Shown here: positions 47,801 through 57,099 of the stretch, in pieces
How the letters are laid out: each line of letters opens with the position of its first letter
How positions within the stretch are numbered: the stretch's first letter is position 1
Origin: Vitellaria paradoxa
Lineage: Eukaryota; Streptophyta; Magnoliopsida; Ericales; Sapotaceae
NCBI GenBank assembly: GCA_019916065.1
Contig: CM034241.1
Span: forward strand, 22,893,541-22,957,540
Reading direction: 5' to 3'
DNA: 64,000 nt
Made by a program: the position numbers and the translations under genes
The notes under the pieces: generated by a model
What the model saw: the letters and a program-made list of their open reading frames with translations, nothing else
Told to the model about the DNA's origin: nothing
The model's database searches: none

Positions 47801-49594
47801 CCAGATCCGAAAGAGGATCTGGTATGGATGCTCTTGGATCAAAATGAAATCATCTTGGTTATTCTGAGCTCGTAGCTCGCATCCACTCCTATGGAACATT
47901 CTTTTTGCACGGAGCTTAAAACAGCATAGGCATGTTCCTCCTTAGGCCCTATACTGATGGGAGTTTAATGCATTGGACTGCTCCTTTATTTGTGGAAGTT
48001 TTATATAATTAACCTTGTTTGAATTAAGTCTTTGAAATGCGATGTACTCTTATCGGTACTTATCATTTCAAGTACCCTCAACGGTTGCATAAACTTGGGT
48101 ACTTAGATTAGTGAAAATTTTTTGCAGGGTTGCAAGTCGAGAGGCATTGGACTCTGCGGGGCATTGTCAGCTGCGGCATTAATTGCAGCTCGTTCCTCCA
48201 AACATGTTCCTGATGATGAATGGGAGAAGTATGCAGTTGTAACCCTCATGAACTGTCGTCCGATTCTTGATCCGGTTCTTAGCAGCCATCATATGGGTAC
48301 GTCTTTGTCCTCATTTCCTAATCACCCCTAAATCCTTCCCTTCATTGTTAAGCATTATGATGGTAACAAAAAACTTTGCAAACAGAGTAAGATTGTATAC
48401 ATCTGACCCAGACCTGTGCATTAGGTTGTCTTTTATGATTATTATTATTATAGTGAAAAACCATTAGAGGAGAAATGGGCAGAGTGGTGATGATACAATT
48501 GTTCAAATTGATGGAAAGTTATATTTACTAGGACAAGAGCCACGCAAATATGTAGTTATGAACTGTGAAATGGTTCACTAGTCATATAAAAGTTTAAACT
48601 CTTAGGCCTCGTTTGGAATAAGAAAAAATAAGACAAATTGAGATAAAATGTGGTTTGGGATTAATTTTGGCGCCCTTTTTTTCTGAAAAATCACAAACCG
48701 TGGGAATAGTTTTCCAAATCCGTTACCACGGATTCAAAAAAATTCACAAAAAATAGCAACAATGGTACTCGTTTGAAAGCTTTCGACACGAAAAATATGA
48801 TTGTACAAAAAATTTACACATTCGGTTAACTTACTTTCAGATTTTTTTATTTTTTTAGCGAAGTATTGAAATTTTTTTAAATTAGTGATGGCGGGAAAAT
48901 TAGAAATAGAGGGGTTGTTAGAGATATATAGAATTTTTTAGAGTTAGTTTTTACGCCAAACGGGGCCTTAGACAAGAATAATTTGAATGCGTATACTATT
49001 ATTTTCTGATCAAGTAATTGTTAGCTTTTTTTCGTCTAATTTTATGCGATATATGTTTGTACCTTGGAAAGGTTGAGCATGATACACGGTGTGAATTATT
49101 CAGGTTTTTACCATTCTGCTATTCTCAACACCCATGACATGAAAGGAGGAGAGAAGCTCTGGGATCTGGCAAAGAGAACTTACGGCGCCTTTGAAATCTC
49201 GAAGAAGAACAAGAAGCATTTCTCGGACATGGGAGACCTCAACTTCCTCATGTGTAGGGCTCTTGACAACCCGGGCTTGACTCCCTCGTCGTCCTTGCGA
49301 ACTTCCTTCGTCTCCGTGTTTGAGGAGCCGGTGATCGATGATGACGACTCTCGTGAAATGCCAATGCAGCAGCCGCAGCAGCAAAAGATCATCAACGGTC
49401 TGGAAGATTACATAAGCTGTGGTTCAGTGCATGGAATTGGCCCGTCCATCTCTATATTTGACACCATACGAGGCGGAAAGCTGGATTTGGTGTTTGTGTA
49501 CCCATCGCCATTGCATTCAAGGGAGCAGATGCATAAGCTGGTATTTGAAATGGAGAGGATTCTTGTGGATGCTAGTTCTTGTTCGGACCGCTGA
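37230..49594 (+). CDS. CoA-dependent acyltransferase/condensation-domain-like protein (3 exons, 468 aa)
   Basis: Exons: 37230-37976 (249 codons, donor GTAAGT), 48128-48296 (acceptor TTTGCAG, donor GTACGT) and 49104-49594 (acceptor ATTCAG, TGA stop). The splice phases agree and give 468 residues. The sequence matches what I know of a conserved plant subfamily of the chloramphenicol-acetyltransferase-like/alcohol-acetyltransferase superfamily: VGGTEHSWCRAVPSGTGITV near the N-terminus, LHKLQTTHPILRSKLHF (residues 51-66), FHLILEHELNQN, KANKPFWARGVDMLGYSLN (196-214), then GALSAAALIAARSS, PILDPVLSSH and YPSPLHSREQM. The catalytic-loop region reads LRLHTAACDRVA, giving His153-x4-Asp158 instead of HxxxD. 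No signal peptide is evident. The substrate is unknown. An alternative is a non-catalytic member. It is the only intact host gene seen here. Confidence 0.9.
38263..38585. mobile_element. Tourist-like MITE, second copy of the 36310 family
   Basis: It begins GGTGATATTTGGTTTATTTT after TAA. The interior follows the 36310 copy block by block (AATCAAATGAGTTTTGAACT versus AACCAAATGAGTTTTAAGCT). The right terminus is degenerate. Confidence 0.75.
38590..41640. other. AT-rich interior of intron 1
   Basis: No exon or element is recognised. Two G-box-type hexamers (TCACGTGT near 38650 and GCACGTGG near 38671) lie in a short block of higher complexity. The frame at 41621-41367 (minus) has no recognised domain. 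Confidence 0.4.
41656..42909. repeat. Tandem duplication, one unit carrying an insertion
   Basis: Unit A (41656-42559) and unit B (42560-42909) both run from TTGGATGAAGACAG through GGACAAGGGCGTC, GCTAGCTAGTTTTCAAG, a GA-rich run and GGCCCTAGAGCAGCACATGG to TGGGTCTCTGGGGTT. Without the 572 bp of insertion plus TSD, A is about 332 bp and B is 350 bp. Much of the length difference is in the GA run. Confidence 0.93.
41900..42461. mobile_element. 562-bp insertion with 10-bp TSD (Mutator-like MITE candidate)
   Basis: ATCTTAGCCA flanks it on both sides (41890-41899 and 42462-42471). The ends CGGGCGGATTGGGG and, inverted, CAGGGCGGAGTC are short imperfect inverted repeats. Unit B of the duplication has the uninterrupted site, which proves the boundaries. 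A 9-10 bp TSD points to Mutator-like elements; the short TIR leaves the superfamily uncertain. Confidence 0.8.
42910..43521. other. Intron 1 unique-looking sequence
   Basis: No feature is recognised; AT content is moderate and there is no exon-like open frame. Confidence 0.4.
43525..44899. mobile_element. Harbinger/Tourist-like element, 1375 bp, TTA duplication
   Basis: The left end GGGCCTGTTTGGTAAA and right end TTACCAAACGGGACC are inverted repeats. TTA flanks both sides (43522-43524 and 44900-44902). Further inward, TTTTTAGTTTTTATGTTCAG pairs with the AAAACTGAAAACG side. The interior is almost pure A/T and has no transposase. Confidence 0.88.
44903..45960. other. AT-rich intron 1 DNA
   Basis: It contains a GAGCTTGA-type repetitive patch (44950-45070) and an (AT)n run at 45221-45245. 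No gene is seen. Confidence 0.45.
45967..46570 (+). mobile_element. LTR head remnant interrupted by a MITE
   Basis: It begins TGTCACGCCCCGAAACTG, a common plant gypsy LTR start. The sequence resumes after the MITE at 46070-46430. The 3' limit is not defined; related low-complexity sequence may reach about 47200. Confidence 0.4.
46070..46430 (-). mobile_element. Tourist-like MITE copy 1 (intron 1), 361 bp
   Basis: It runs from GGCCCCATTTGG to CCAAACGGGACC, flanked by TAA (46067-46069 and 46431-46433). It is nearly the reverse complement of 48605-48967 over its whole length; shared blocks include TTAACCGAATGTGTAAATTT and AAAGCTTTCAAACGAGTACC. I estimate about 90% identity by eye. Confidence 0.92.
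46571..48127. other. 3' part of intron 1
   Basis: It includes GTGCACG-rich blocks (46850-46990), an (AATA)n run near 47680-47712 and the exon 2 acceptor with its T-rich tract. No extra exon is recognised. Confidence 0.5.
48605..48967 (+). mobile_element. Tourist-like MITE copy 2 (intron 2), 363 bp, opposite orientation
   Basis: It runs from GGCCTCGTTTGG to CCAAACGGGGCC, flanked by TTA (48602-48604 and 48968-48970). It lies in the 807-bp second intron (48297-49103), inverted relative to the copy at 46070. Exon 2 lies between the two. Confidence 0.92.
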
Positions 49595-49775
49595 AGGAAG
49601 TTAGCTTGTGGTGGTGATGAATCTGCTCTCTCTCTCTCTCTCTTTCTGCGTATAAATTTTCTTCCAATGGGCCTATCCATTAGGAGAAGCTGTGGTATGC
49701 CCTGATACTCGTATACTTTTCTTATAATGCTTGAAATATCAAATTTAATAAAAATGAATAATTAAATATCAAAAG
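49595..49775 (+). promoter_or_regulatory. 3' UTR with (CT)n and AATAAA signals
   Basis: The stop codon is followed by a (CT)n run (49625-49643). An AATAAA-type signal sits within AATTTAATAAAAATGAATAA near 49745-49760. This is a reasonable plant poly(A) region; the cleavage site is not visible. Confidence 0.5.
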
Positions 49776-50782
49776 AAATACAAATAAAGAAGATGATTGC
49801 TGGCTTAAGGTCTTTTTATTTTATAGATGTATATAATGAACAAATTTTTTACATATTGGAAAATTTCTCAAAATATTTAATAATAATTTCACAAATTTTA
49901 AAATGTGTGATATTTGGTTTTGAAAAATATTCATATAGTTGTAAAAGATTTTGCTATTATTTTTTGGATATGCCATGAAAAAAAAAAAAAAAAAAAAACT
50001 AATCACGATACTGATAAAGTTGTCATGTGGAAGTAGAAGGCTTTAAAGATAATTCAAAAACAGTAATGGATTTCTAGATAGGCAAAAATGAATGAAGTTA
50101 ATAATTAGGCGTTGAAAATTAATGGAAGAATATGGACGGACGTTACAAAGGATAACTCGGATTACAGAGACGGAACCAAGGCTTCACCAAAGGGGGCTTG
50201 GCTCCCAAGACATTAAAAAAAAATATTATATATATATTATAAATATTTTTGTAAATATATATATTTTTAAATGGCACTCCTAATTTCTTTTTTATTTTGG
50301 GTCATAATTTTTGGGTGGGCCATTAATAAAATATTGGATTTAAATTCTTGAATTGGATCATTAATAATTTATCCTAATCAATTAAATAATTTTTAAGATA
50401 AGACTTTGAGATTGTATACTGACAGAAGGCAAAAGTTAAGATTTTTTTCAGTTAGAGTTACTCTCTCTCTCTCTCTCCCCTCTCTCTCTCTCTCTCTTGC
50501 TATTGAAATTGAAACTCTAACCCTATAAGTTTTTCTTTCATTGAAACTGAAGGTCAACTTTGATAGAAAATTTAAATGCTTGGTATACTTTTTTGTTTGA
50601 TATTTATCAATTAGCTCATTTGACTTTAAGTCCCCTTAATTAATAAGTGTACCAATTATTTGTTTTTTTGTTTATTTCTTTTTCATTTTTATTTTATTTA
50701 TGCAATTGTGTTGTTAGGTGTATAGATAAATAGGCACCCAATTCTTTTTTTTTTTTTTTTGTGCAATTGTGTTGTTAAGTGC
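49776..50782. other. AT-rich intergenic DNA
   Basis: No gene is seen. There is a CT-rich microsatellite at 50459-50498, and a block with GTGCAATTGTGTTGTTA (about 50701 and 50761) occurs twice, 60 bp apart, beside the hAT MITE. Confidence 0.5.
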
Positions 50783-51648
50783 ATAGATTCTAGAGGTGTG
50801 CATGGGTTGGATTGGTTCGGATTTGTATCTAACCCAAAACCAAACCGATTTTTTTCGGTTTCTAAAATTTGGACCTGAAACCGAACCGATTTTAAATTGG
50901 AACCGAACCAAACCGAACCAAAAAAATCGGGTTGGTTTGGTTCGGTTTTCGGGTTAGATCATTTCGAGTTGGGTCGGGCCATTTCCGGTTTAGACAATTT
51001 TCGGGTTGGATTGGGTCCAACCGATTTTAAATTGGAACCGAACCAAACCGAACCAAAAAAATCGGGTTGGTTTGGTTCGGTTTTCGGGTTAGATCATTTC
51101 AGGTTGGGTCGGGCCATTTTCGGTTTAGACAATTTTCGGGTTGGATTGAGTCCATTTTCGGGTTGGGTCGGATCCATTAAAGAAGGCAACATTTAGTACA
51201 AGTCAAAATAAAATATAATCCCATAAAATCACTTAAAAAAAAGGTAACATTTAGTACAATCAATAATAAAATACAATCCCATAATATCACTAAAAAAAAA
51301 AAAAAAAAAAAGAGTTGTGGCACAAGAGGAAGCCAAAAGAATGAAATGGAACCCTAACTCCCTTTTATTTTATATATTATAAATTATATAATATATAATT
51401 ATATATATTAAATTTTCGGGTTGGTTCAGGTATTTTCAGTTTAGTTCGGTTTCGGTTCGGATTTGGTTCGGGTCGGTGCGGGTTCAAAATCTACCAATCC
51501 GGAAACCGAACCGAAAAAAATCAATTTTTTAATTTTTTAACCTAGAACCGACCCAAAATAGTATAAATCCGAACTAACCCGAACCAAATTGATCAGATTG
51601 GTTCGATTTTCGGGTTGTTCGGGTATTTTGTGCACACCTAATAGATTT
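50783..51648. mobile_element. hAT-type MITE (50791-51640)
   Basis: It starts TAGAGGTGTGCATGGG and ends TTTTGTGCACACCTA, giving inverted repeats of about 10-12 bp. The flanks ATAGATTC and ATAGATTT form an 8-bp TSD with one mismatch. The interior is made of TTCGGGTTGG/AACCGAACC blocks. A 135-bp tandem duplication starts at 50886 and 51021, and a ~60-bp duplication lies at about 51181-51297. Confidence 0.85.
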
Positions 51649-52156
51649 TCAATATTTTATTCTTTATACATTATGATTAAAGATGAAAAAAAATAATTAG
51701 TATTAGGATTCTCTTTGGTCATAACATTTTGATAAATCTTATTTCTAATCTTGTTAAAATTATATTTCACGTATTCAATTTCTCCGTCCATATTCTTTGA
51801 TTTGTATATGATATTAATGACGTTTTAAAATGTGATTGAATGATAAATTTTTATGATTATTTTATTTACGAATAGTTAAATATCTAATTATTGATTTATA
51901 TTACTTATTGAAAACTCAAATAAACTATTTAATTTTGGTATTACATTTTTGAGATTATGGGAAGAATATTAAAATTTATAAGAGTCAGCTCCTCCCTTAC
52001 CAAATTTCTGGTTTCGTTCTGTAGATATAGGAGCAAAAAAGTTTTAGCATGATTTAGGTTAAGAGGGTAATTTTGTTAATGATTGTAAAATTATTAGATG
52101 AATTTTGGCAATAATGATTTTATATTGTCATTAATGTAGCCCAAAGATAGATAGAT

Positions 52157-52190
<34 letters not shown>

Positions 52191-53419
52191 AAAAATAATT
52201 AACTCTCGGTATTGATAGATAATTAGGAGTTAAAAAGTGTCTTTCGGTAATAACAACTTATGATTTTTTTTTTTTTGTTTTCTTTCTTGTTGTCTGTTGG
52301 GGGGGGGTATTTAATATATCTCTCATTATCGAATTAGAAAGACCACCAAGATCGAAGATTATTTAATATTTGTTGTATATGGAACAACTAAAAATCTTAA
52401 TTATGTGAATGAAATCTGTAATTTAAAATTTGTTGATTTATAATTTAGTTAATTTAAACTTTTTGTTGTCACCCCACAAAATAGTTTATTTACCTCCAAA
52501 GGTCATAAAAGTTAAACATATATATATACACACACATACATATATATATTAAAGAAATAAATAAATTTAAATTTTTGTAAGTTATTGAATTATACCTACT
52601 TTCAATCAACATTTGGATAATTATACTTATTAATCTCAACATTTAAAAATTATACTTACCTCTCTAATTTTAAAACGTTGTTAACATTGACTATATTCTG
52701 TTAAATTAATAGTTAAAACTTAACAACAAATATTAAGTTAATTAAAATTTTAGGTGTTTTTCTTATTTTACTTCTTATCTAACATATTCATCAATTTTCT
52801 TTATAAAAATTTTTAAAATATTTTTTGTATTTACTTATTTTTGAAAATTTTAGAAAGAAAACTGACGAAATTGTGAAAGGAAGAGAGATAAAATAGAAAA
52901 CACACCTAAAATTTTGATTATTTTGACGTTTTCTTTTAAATTTAATAGTATTTCAAAGTAATAGAGATAAGTATAATTTTTAAATATTAAGAGGTGCAAG
53001 TGTAATTACACAAATGTTGAAGGAAAATAAGTGTAACTTACCCAAAATTAAATTAAGGGTGGACTTTGTGGGCTTAGGTTTATTTATAGGTTATTTAGGG
53101 GTCTAAAAAACATTTTTGATATGAAAGATATTAAAATATAACTATTGTGATGATTCAAACCTTATGATTTAAAAAAACACATGAAAAATATGGAAGTATT
53201 TGGTCAAGATTGGCAAATTGGAGCCAAAAGAATTGTGATCTTAGGGGAAGATGGAATGAAGCGAGAAAATAAGGGGAAAAAGAAGTTTATAAAGATTCAA
53301 CCATTGAGGTAGTTATTATCATCATGGGTGAATAAATGGAATATCGGTTTTTTCAAAATAAGCAAACGATTGTATGTTTTTCAAATTTTGTGAAGGAAGA
53401 ATTAAATCGACTCAGGGAA
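51649..53419. other. AT-rich intergenic DNA
   Basis: It contains (GATA)n(AT)n at 52146-52188 and a poly(G) run at 52300-52307. No coding region is supported. Confidence 0.5.
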
Positions 53420-53680
53420 CTGCAGTCAGGGCTGACTACAATTGCTGTAGTCACCCCAAAACGTTGTCGTTTCGTCCATTTTCTTCAAAATGACGTCGTT
53501 TCACTTAAGTTGCCATATTCAAATCCATCAATTTATATTTGAATATTCATATTCGAATGCATCAATCCATATTTGAATGTGCCAACTTAATTAGAACGGC
53601 ATCATTTTGGATGAAAAATGAGCAAAACAGTGTCGTTTTGGGCCGACTATAGCGACTGCAATTTAGCCCTCGACTGCAAC
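53420..53680. mobile_element. Foldback MITE with ~95-bp arms
   Basis: The left arm (CTGCAGTCAGGGC … CACCCCAAAACG … CACTTAAGTTG) is the inverted counterpart of the right arm (CAACTTAATTAG … CGTTTTGGGCCG … GACTGCAA) over about 95 bp with moderate divergence. The middle is itself palindrome-like (ATATTTGAATATTCATATTC). A TSD is not clear. Confidence 0.75.
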
Positions 53681-53940
53681 CCTCCTCTTCTAAATTAAAT
53701 AACGTTGTGTATCATTTTAGAAAATGGGAAAGATGTGACACAGCTTTATAATTTCACCTTATACCATTAATCTCATTTCAAAATTTATAATTTTAGTCAT
53801 TTCATTTTATTTTCCATGAATTTAATCCAATTCTATTTTTTCCTTCTATCAAGAGTGCTAAATGTAATTTACCAAAATTACAAAAATTATTGTGTAACTA
53901 TACATTGCTTTAATATTAAATAATATTTTAGAAACAAACT
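53681..53940. other. AT-rich spacer
   Basis: Nothing recognised. Confidence 0.5.
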
Positions 53941-54007
53941 GTCACGTCCCGATTTCGAGGCGTTATCAACTAATCACATGCAATCACAAAACAAAGGCAA
54001 ATGTAAG
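53941..54007 (+). mobile_element. LTR head fragment
   Basis: TGTCACGTCCCGATTTCGAG is a typical plant gypsy LTR start. It is cut off at 54007 by the hAT-like element. Confidence 0.45.
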
Positions 54008-56454
54008 CAGGGGCAAGGGGGTCCATTGACTCCGCTGAAAGTAAAATTTCTGTAGGAAATAGTATAATTTTTGGGGTATTTTTGTAATTTTTCCTAATAG
54101 AATATGTTCACCAAAACATATTGCCCCAATATCGCAAACAATTTACAAATTTTGCCTTTACTTTTATATTAGGCACACTACCCACTACGCAGACTATATT
54201 CTCATTCTCTTTCTGTCTCTCTCCCCCCCTCCCTGACCCCATGGTCCCCACACAAAAAAAATTACTCCATTTTACAGAGTACTCTATTTTTTTCTCTCCA
54301 CCAAGGCCACAACCCACACAAAAGAAATTAAATAAAGAAGAGTGAAAACCCAGGGCCAGAATCAGTGCATAAAGCCAAATGGAGAAGTGAGATCCCAAGA
54401 AGAATCAAAGGAGCAATTCTTTCTTGCATTGTGTGGTCAATCGGAATGGAAACAACACTTCAAAAAGGTAAAATCATCTAGTTTCAAAACCCTAGACCTA
54501 GTTTATTGTTTGAACGAGTGCACTGTGTGCCTATTTTTAATGTGTGCTTTAAATGATTGAATATTCATTGCTTATTGTTTATTTATGTCTAATAGCTTTG
54601 TTTTCTATTTTTTCCATGTTCCTACACGATAAGTAGGCATTTAGTAGGTGGTTTATCTATTTGCTTCATGTCAAGAACCCATCAAACAATTAGAAGAGAC
54701 TATTCTCCCTTTTTTATTAGTTAATAATTCAGAGGAGGGTAATGAACCAGACTTATTGATGAACTTCTAAAACTAAAAAGTCAAATTTGATTTTTTTTTT
54801 TTAAATTTAGATTTTAGATGTTGAGGTTGTTGTGTTGAATTTAATGACAGTATATTAAGAACTTGAGACTTTAAATTAAAAATTAGGAAAAACTTGGGTT
54901 CTTTTGAATTTGTTAACAGGTTCTCTTAGGTTTATTTTTGTAGGTGTAGAAAGATATTTTAAACGAAAGAATCCCGTAGAATCATCAATTCCCGCAAGTA
55001 ATAATGAGCCGTCGAAGCAAAGTCGAAAAGAAAGTGACTTACTAGATCTCCAAGTTGATCTTAGGATTTGACCTCGAATTATAGATTTTGATCCTAATAT
55101 TTGAGAACAAGTTCGGAGGGCCCTTGCCAACTTCGTAATTGCTAATTCCCGTAAAGGAATTATTCAAAATTCTTAAGAAAATTCAATCCTAAATGGTCTG
55201 ATGAATATGGTAGTTGGTTAGAGTATAACATATTAAAAGATGCTACATTATGCCTTTATTGCTATCTTTCAAAAACTGAAATAGGAGATCAAGGAGGTGG
55301 TGATTACTTTGTGGGCGACGGATATACAAATTAGAAGAAGAAGGATAGATTGACAACTCATGATGGAATTATTAATGGCGTCCACTGACAAGCTCAAAGA
55401 AAATACCAAGATTTACTGAATCAAAAGTAACATATAGAATCTATTTTCTCCAAGTTATCTGATGATGCCAAAAGGGACTATAAGGTACAATTGATAGCAT
55501 TAATTGATTGTCTCGATTTCTCTTGAGACAAGGGCTTTCATTTCATGGGCATGATGAATCTAAACCATTAAACAACCAAAGAAACTTTCTTGAGTTTTAA
55601 AGTTTCTTTCTCTTGAAAATGAAAATGTTAGAGTTGTTTCACTTAAAAATGCTCCTCAAAATCTTAAACTCACATCTCCAAGTATTCAAAGGAACATTTG
55701 CAATGCAGCTACTGTAGAAACTGCCAATGCTATAATGAAAGAACTTGGTGATGAGTTGATGACTTTAGGAATGTTTCAACGAAAGGGCAAATGGCGGTTG
55801 CTTTGAGATACGTTGATAAGAGGAGATGCGTGGTAAAGCGGTATGTGGGTATTAAACATATTACTATTACTAGTGCTCTTTCTCTAAAGAATGTAATTGA
55901 AGACTTATTTTCAACATATGACTTAAGCATTTTTAGATTATGCAGACAAGGTTATGATAGGCTAGCAATATGCAACGGGAGTTCAATGGATTAAAGTCAC
56001 TTATTTTTTGTGAGAATGAATGTGCATATTATGTTTATTGTTTTGCTCACCAACTTCAATTAGCTCTTGTGGTGGTATCAAAAAATCATGTCCATATTAC
56101 AGACTTCTTTGCTATGGTTTCTAACATTGTCATTATTGTCAGAGCCTCGTGTAAACGTCGTGATGTTCTTCGAGAGAAGTAAGCTACCCACATTATTGAA
56201 GCCTTTAGTCTCGGTGATATTGTAAGTGAGAAAGGCCTTAATCAAGAAACCACTCTTATTCATGCCAATGATTCATGTTGGAGATCACATTATGGCGTCT
56301 TACTTAGCTTGGTTAACATGTTCGAATCAATAATTGATGTGCTTGATGTTGTAGTAGATGATGCAACTACTTTGGAACAAAAATTAGAAACCTCTCGTTT
56401 ATTGAAAAGAATGCAATCTTTTCAGTTTGTATTCAATTTATATTTGATAAAATC
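54008..56454 (+). pseudogene. hAT transposase relic, TTF-type/ZMYM1-like
   Basis: The element seems to start CAGGGGCAAGGGGGTCCA (54008), a hAT-like end. Coding remnants begin near 54955 (KRKNPVESSIPASNNEPSKQ) and continue in broken frames. The best blocks are VALRYVDKRRCVVKRYVGI and the ALSLKNVIEDLFSTYDLSI segment (55791-55960), then FNGLKSLIFCENECAYYVYC, FAHQLQLALVVVSKNHVHIT (about 55978-56106) and NMFESIIDVLDVVVDDATT (about 56310-56370). These are typical of plant TTF-type zinc-finger/hAT-dimerisation transposases. There are many stops (for example near 55072 and 55334) and frameshifts. The C-terminal dimerisation domain is missing: the sequence is replaced at 56455 by an LTR-like head. Confidence 0.85.
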
Positions 56455-57090
56455 TGTGACATCCTAAATTGTTATTAAATTTTAAAATGCATTATTAATG
56501 TAGAGGTACTTGCATACATGATTTTCGAATTTTACATATTCCATATATGTGTGCTAGAAATTTTACACATTCTGTGTATTGTACATTAATTAACCTAGTG
56601 GCAAGAACTTAGAAGCTGACGAGGACGAAGCCCTTGATGGACACTTGCGACGATCGTGTCCCTATTGCTTACATATGCTATAATGTATTTTGGAGCTTTG
56701 TTCTGACCTATCCATCTTGTTTGTCAATCTAGTGGAATTGGGTCAGCCCCTCTAGCGAACAAGATTGGGATTAGGGATGAAGAATGGGATATCAATTGTT
56801 TCCTAGTAGTCCTCATGTTCTAATAGATGAAATTCTGGCATGTACATGTTCACGTATGTTTGAATTAAATACTCACTTGACTAAACTGTATCCAATTGAG
56901 CATGGGGGCCGTAAGACGTCCCACTTTCCACAACTACCTTTCCCATCCCTTAATCAAACAACTTGTGTGTTGTTGCCTCTATTTAATTAGGAACCAATCA
57001 TAACTTGACACTCTCCAATTATGTGATTAAACTCTAGTAACTGATGAGCAAGTACATTATTCTGGTATTTCATCAAAAGCTATTGGACCC
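56455..57090 (+). mobile_element. LTR-like head inserted in the hAT relic
   Basis: TGTGACATCCTAAATTGTTA begins exactly where hAT homology stops. This is the usual plant gypsy LTR start type. No end or internal domain is seen, so the extent is uncertain. Confidence 0.4.
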
Positions 57091-57099
57091 GAGGACTAA

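Larger units (their letters stand above)
37977..48127 (+). other. Intron 1 of the acyltransferase gene (10.15 kb)
   Basis: It begins GTAAGTTC and ends TTTTTTGCAG, phase 0. Much of it is mobile DNA: a MITE (38263), a tandem duplication with a nested insertion (41656-42909), a Harbinger-like element (43525), and an LTR remnant holding another MITE (45967-46430). The stretch 39060-41350 is plain AT-rich DNA with poly(T) runs (41321-41341). Confidence 0.85.

Noticed and set aside
50897..51196. 99-codon repetitive frame
   Set aside because: It reads through the tandem 135-bp units of a hAT MITE, so the protein repeats are a by-product of the DNA duplication.
54121..54560. Opposed small open frames near the hAT start
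   Set aside because: They fall in the presumed 5' leader of the hAT element and have no recognised domain.
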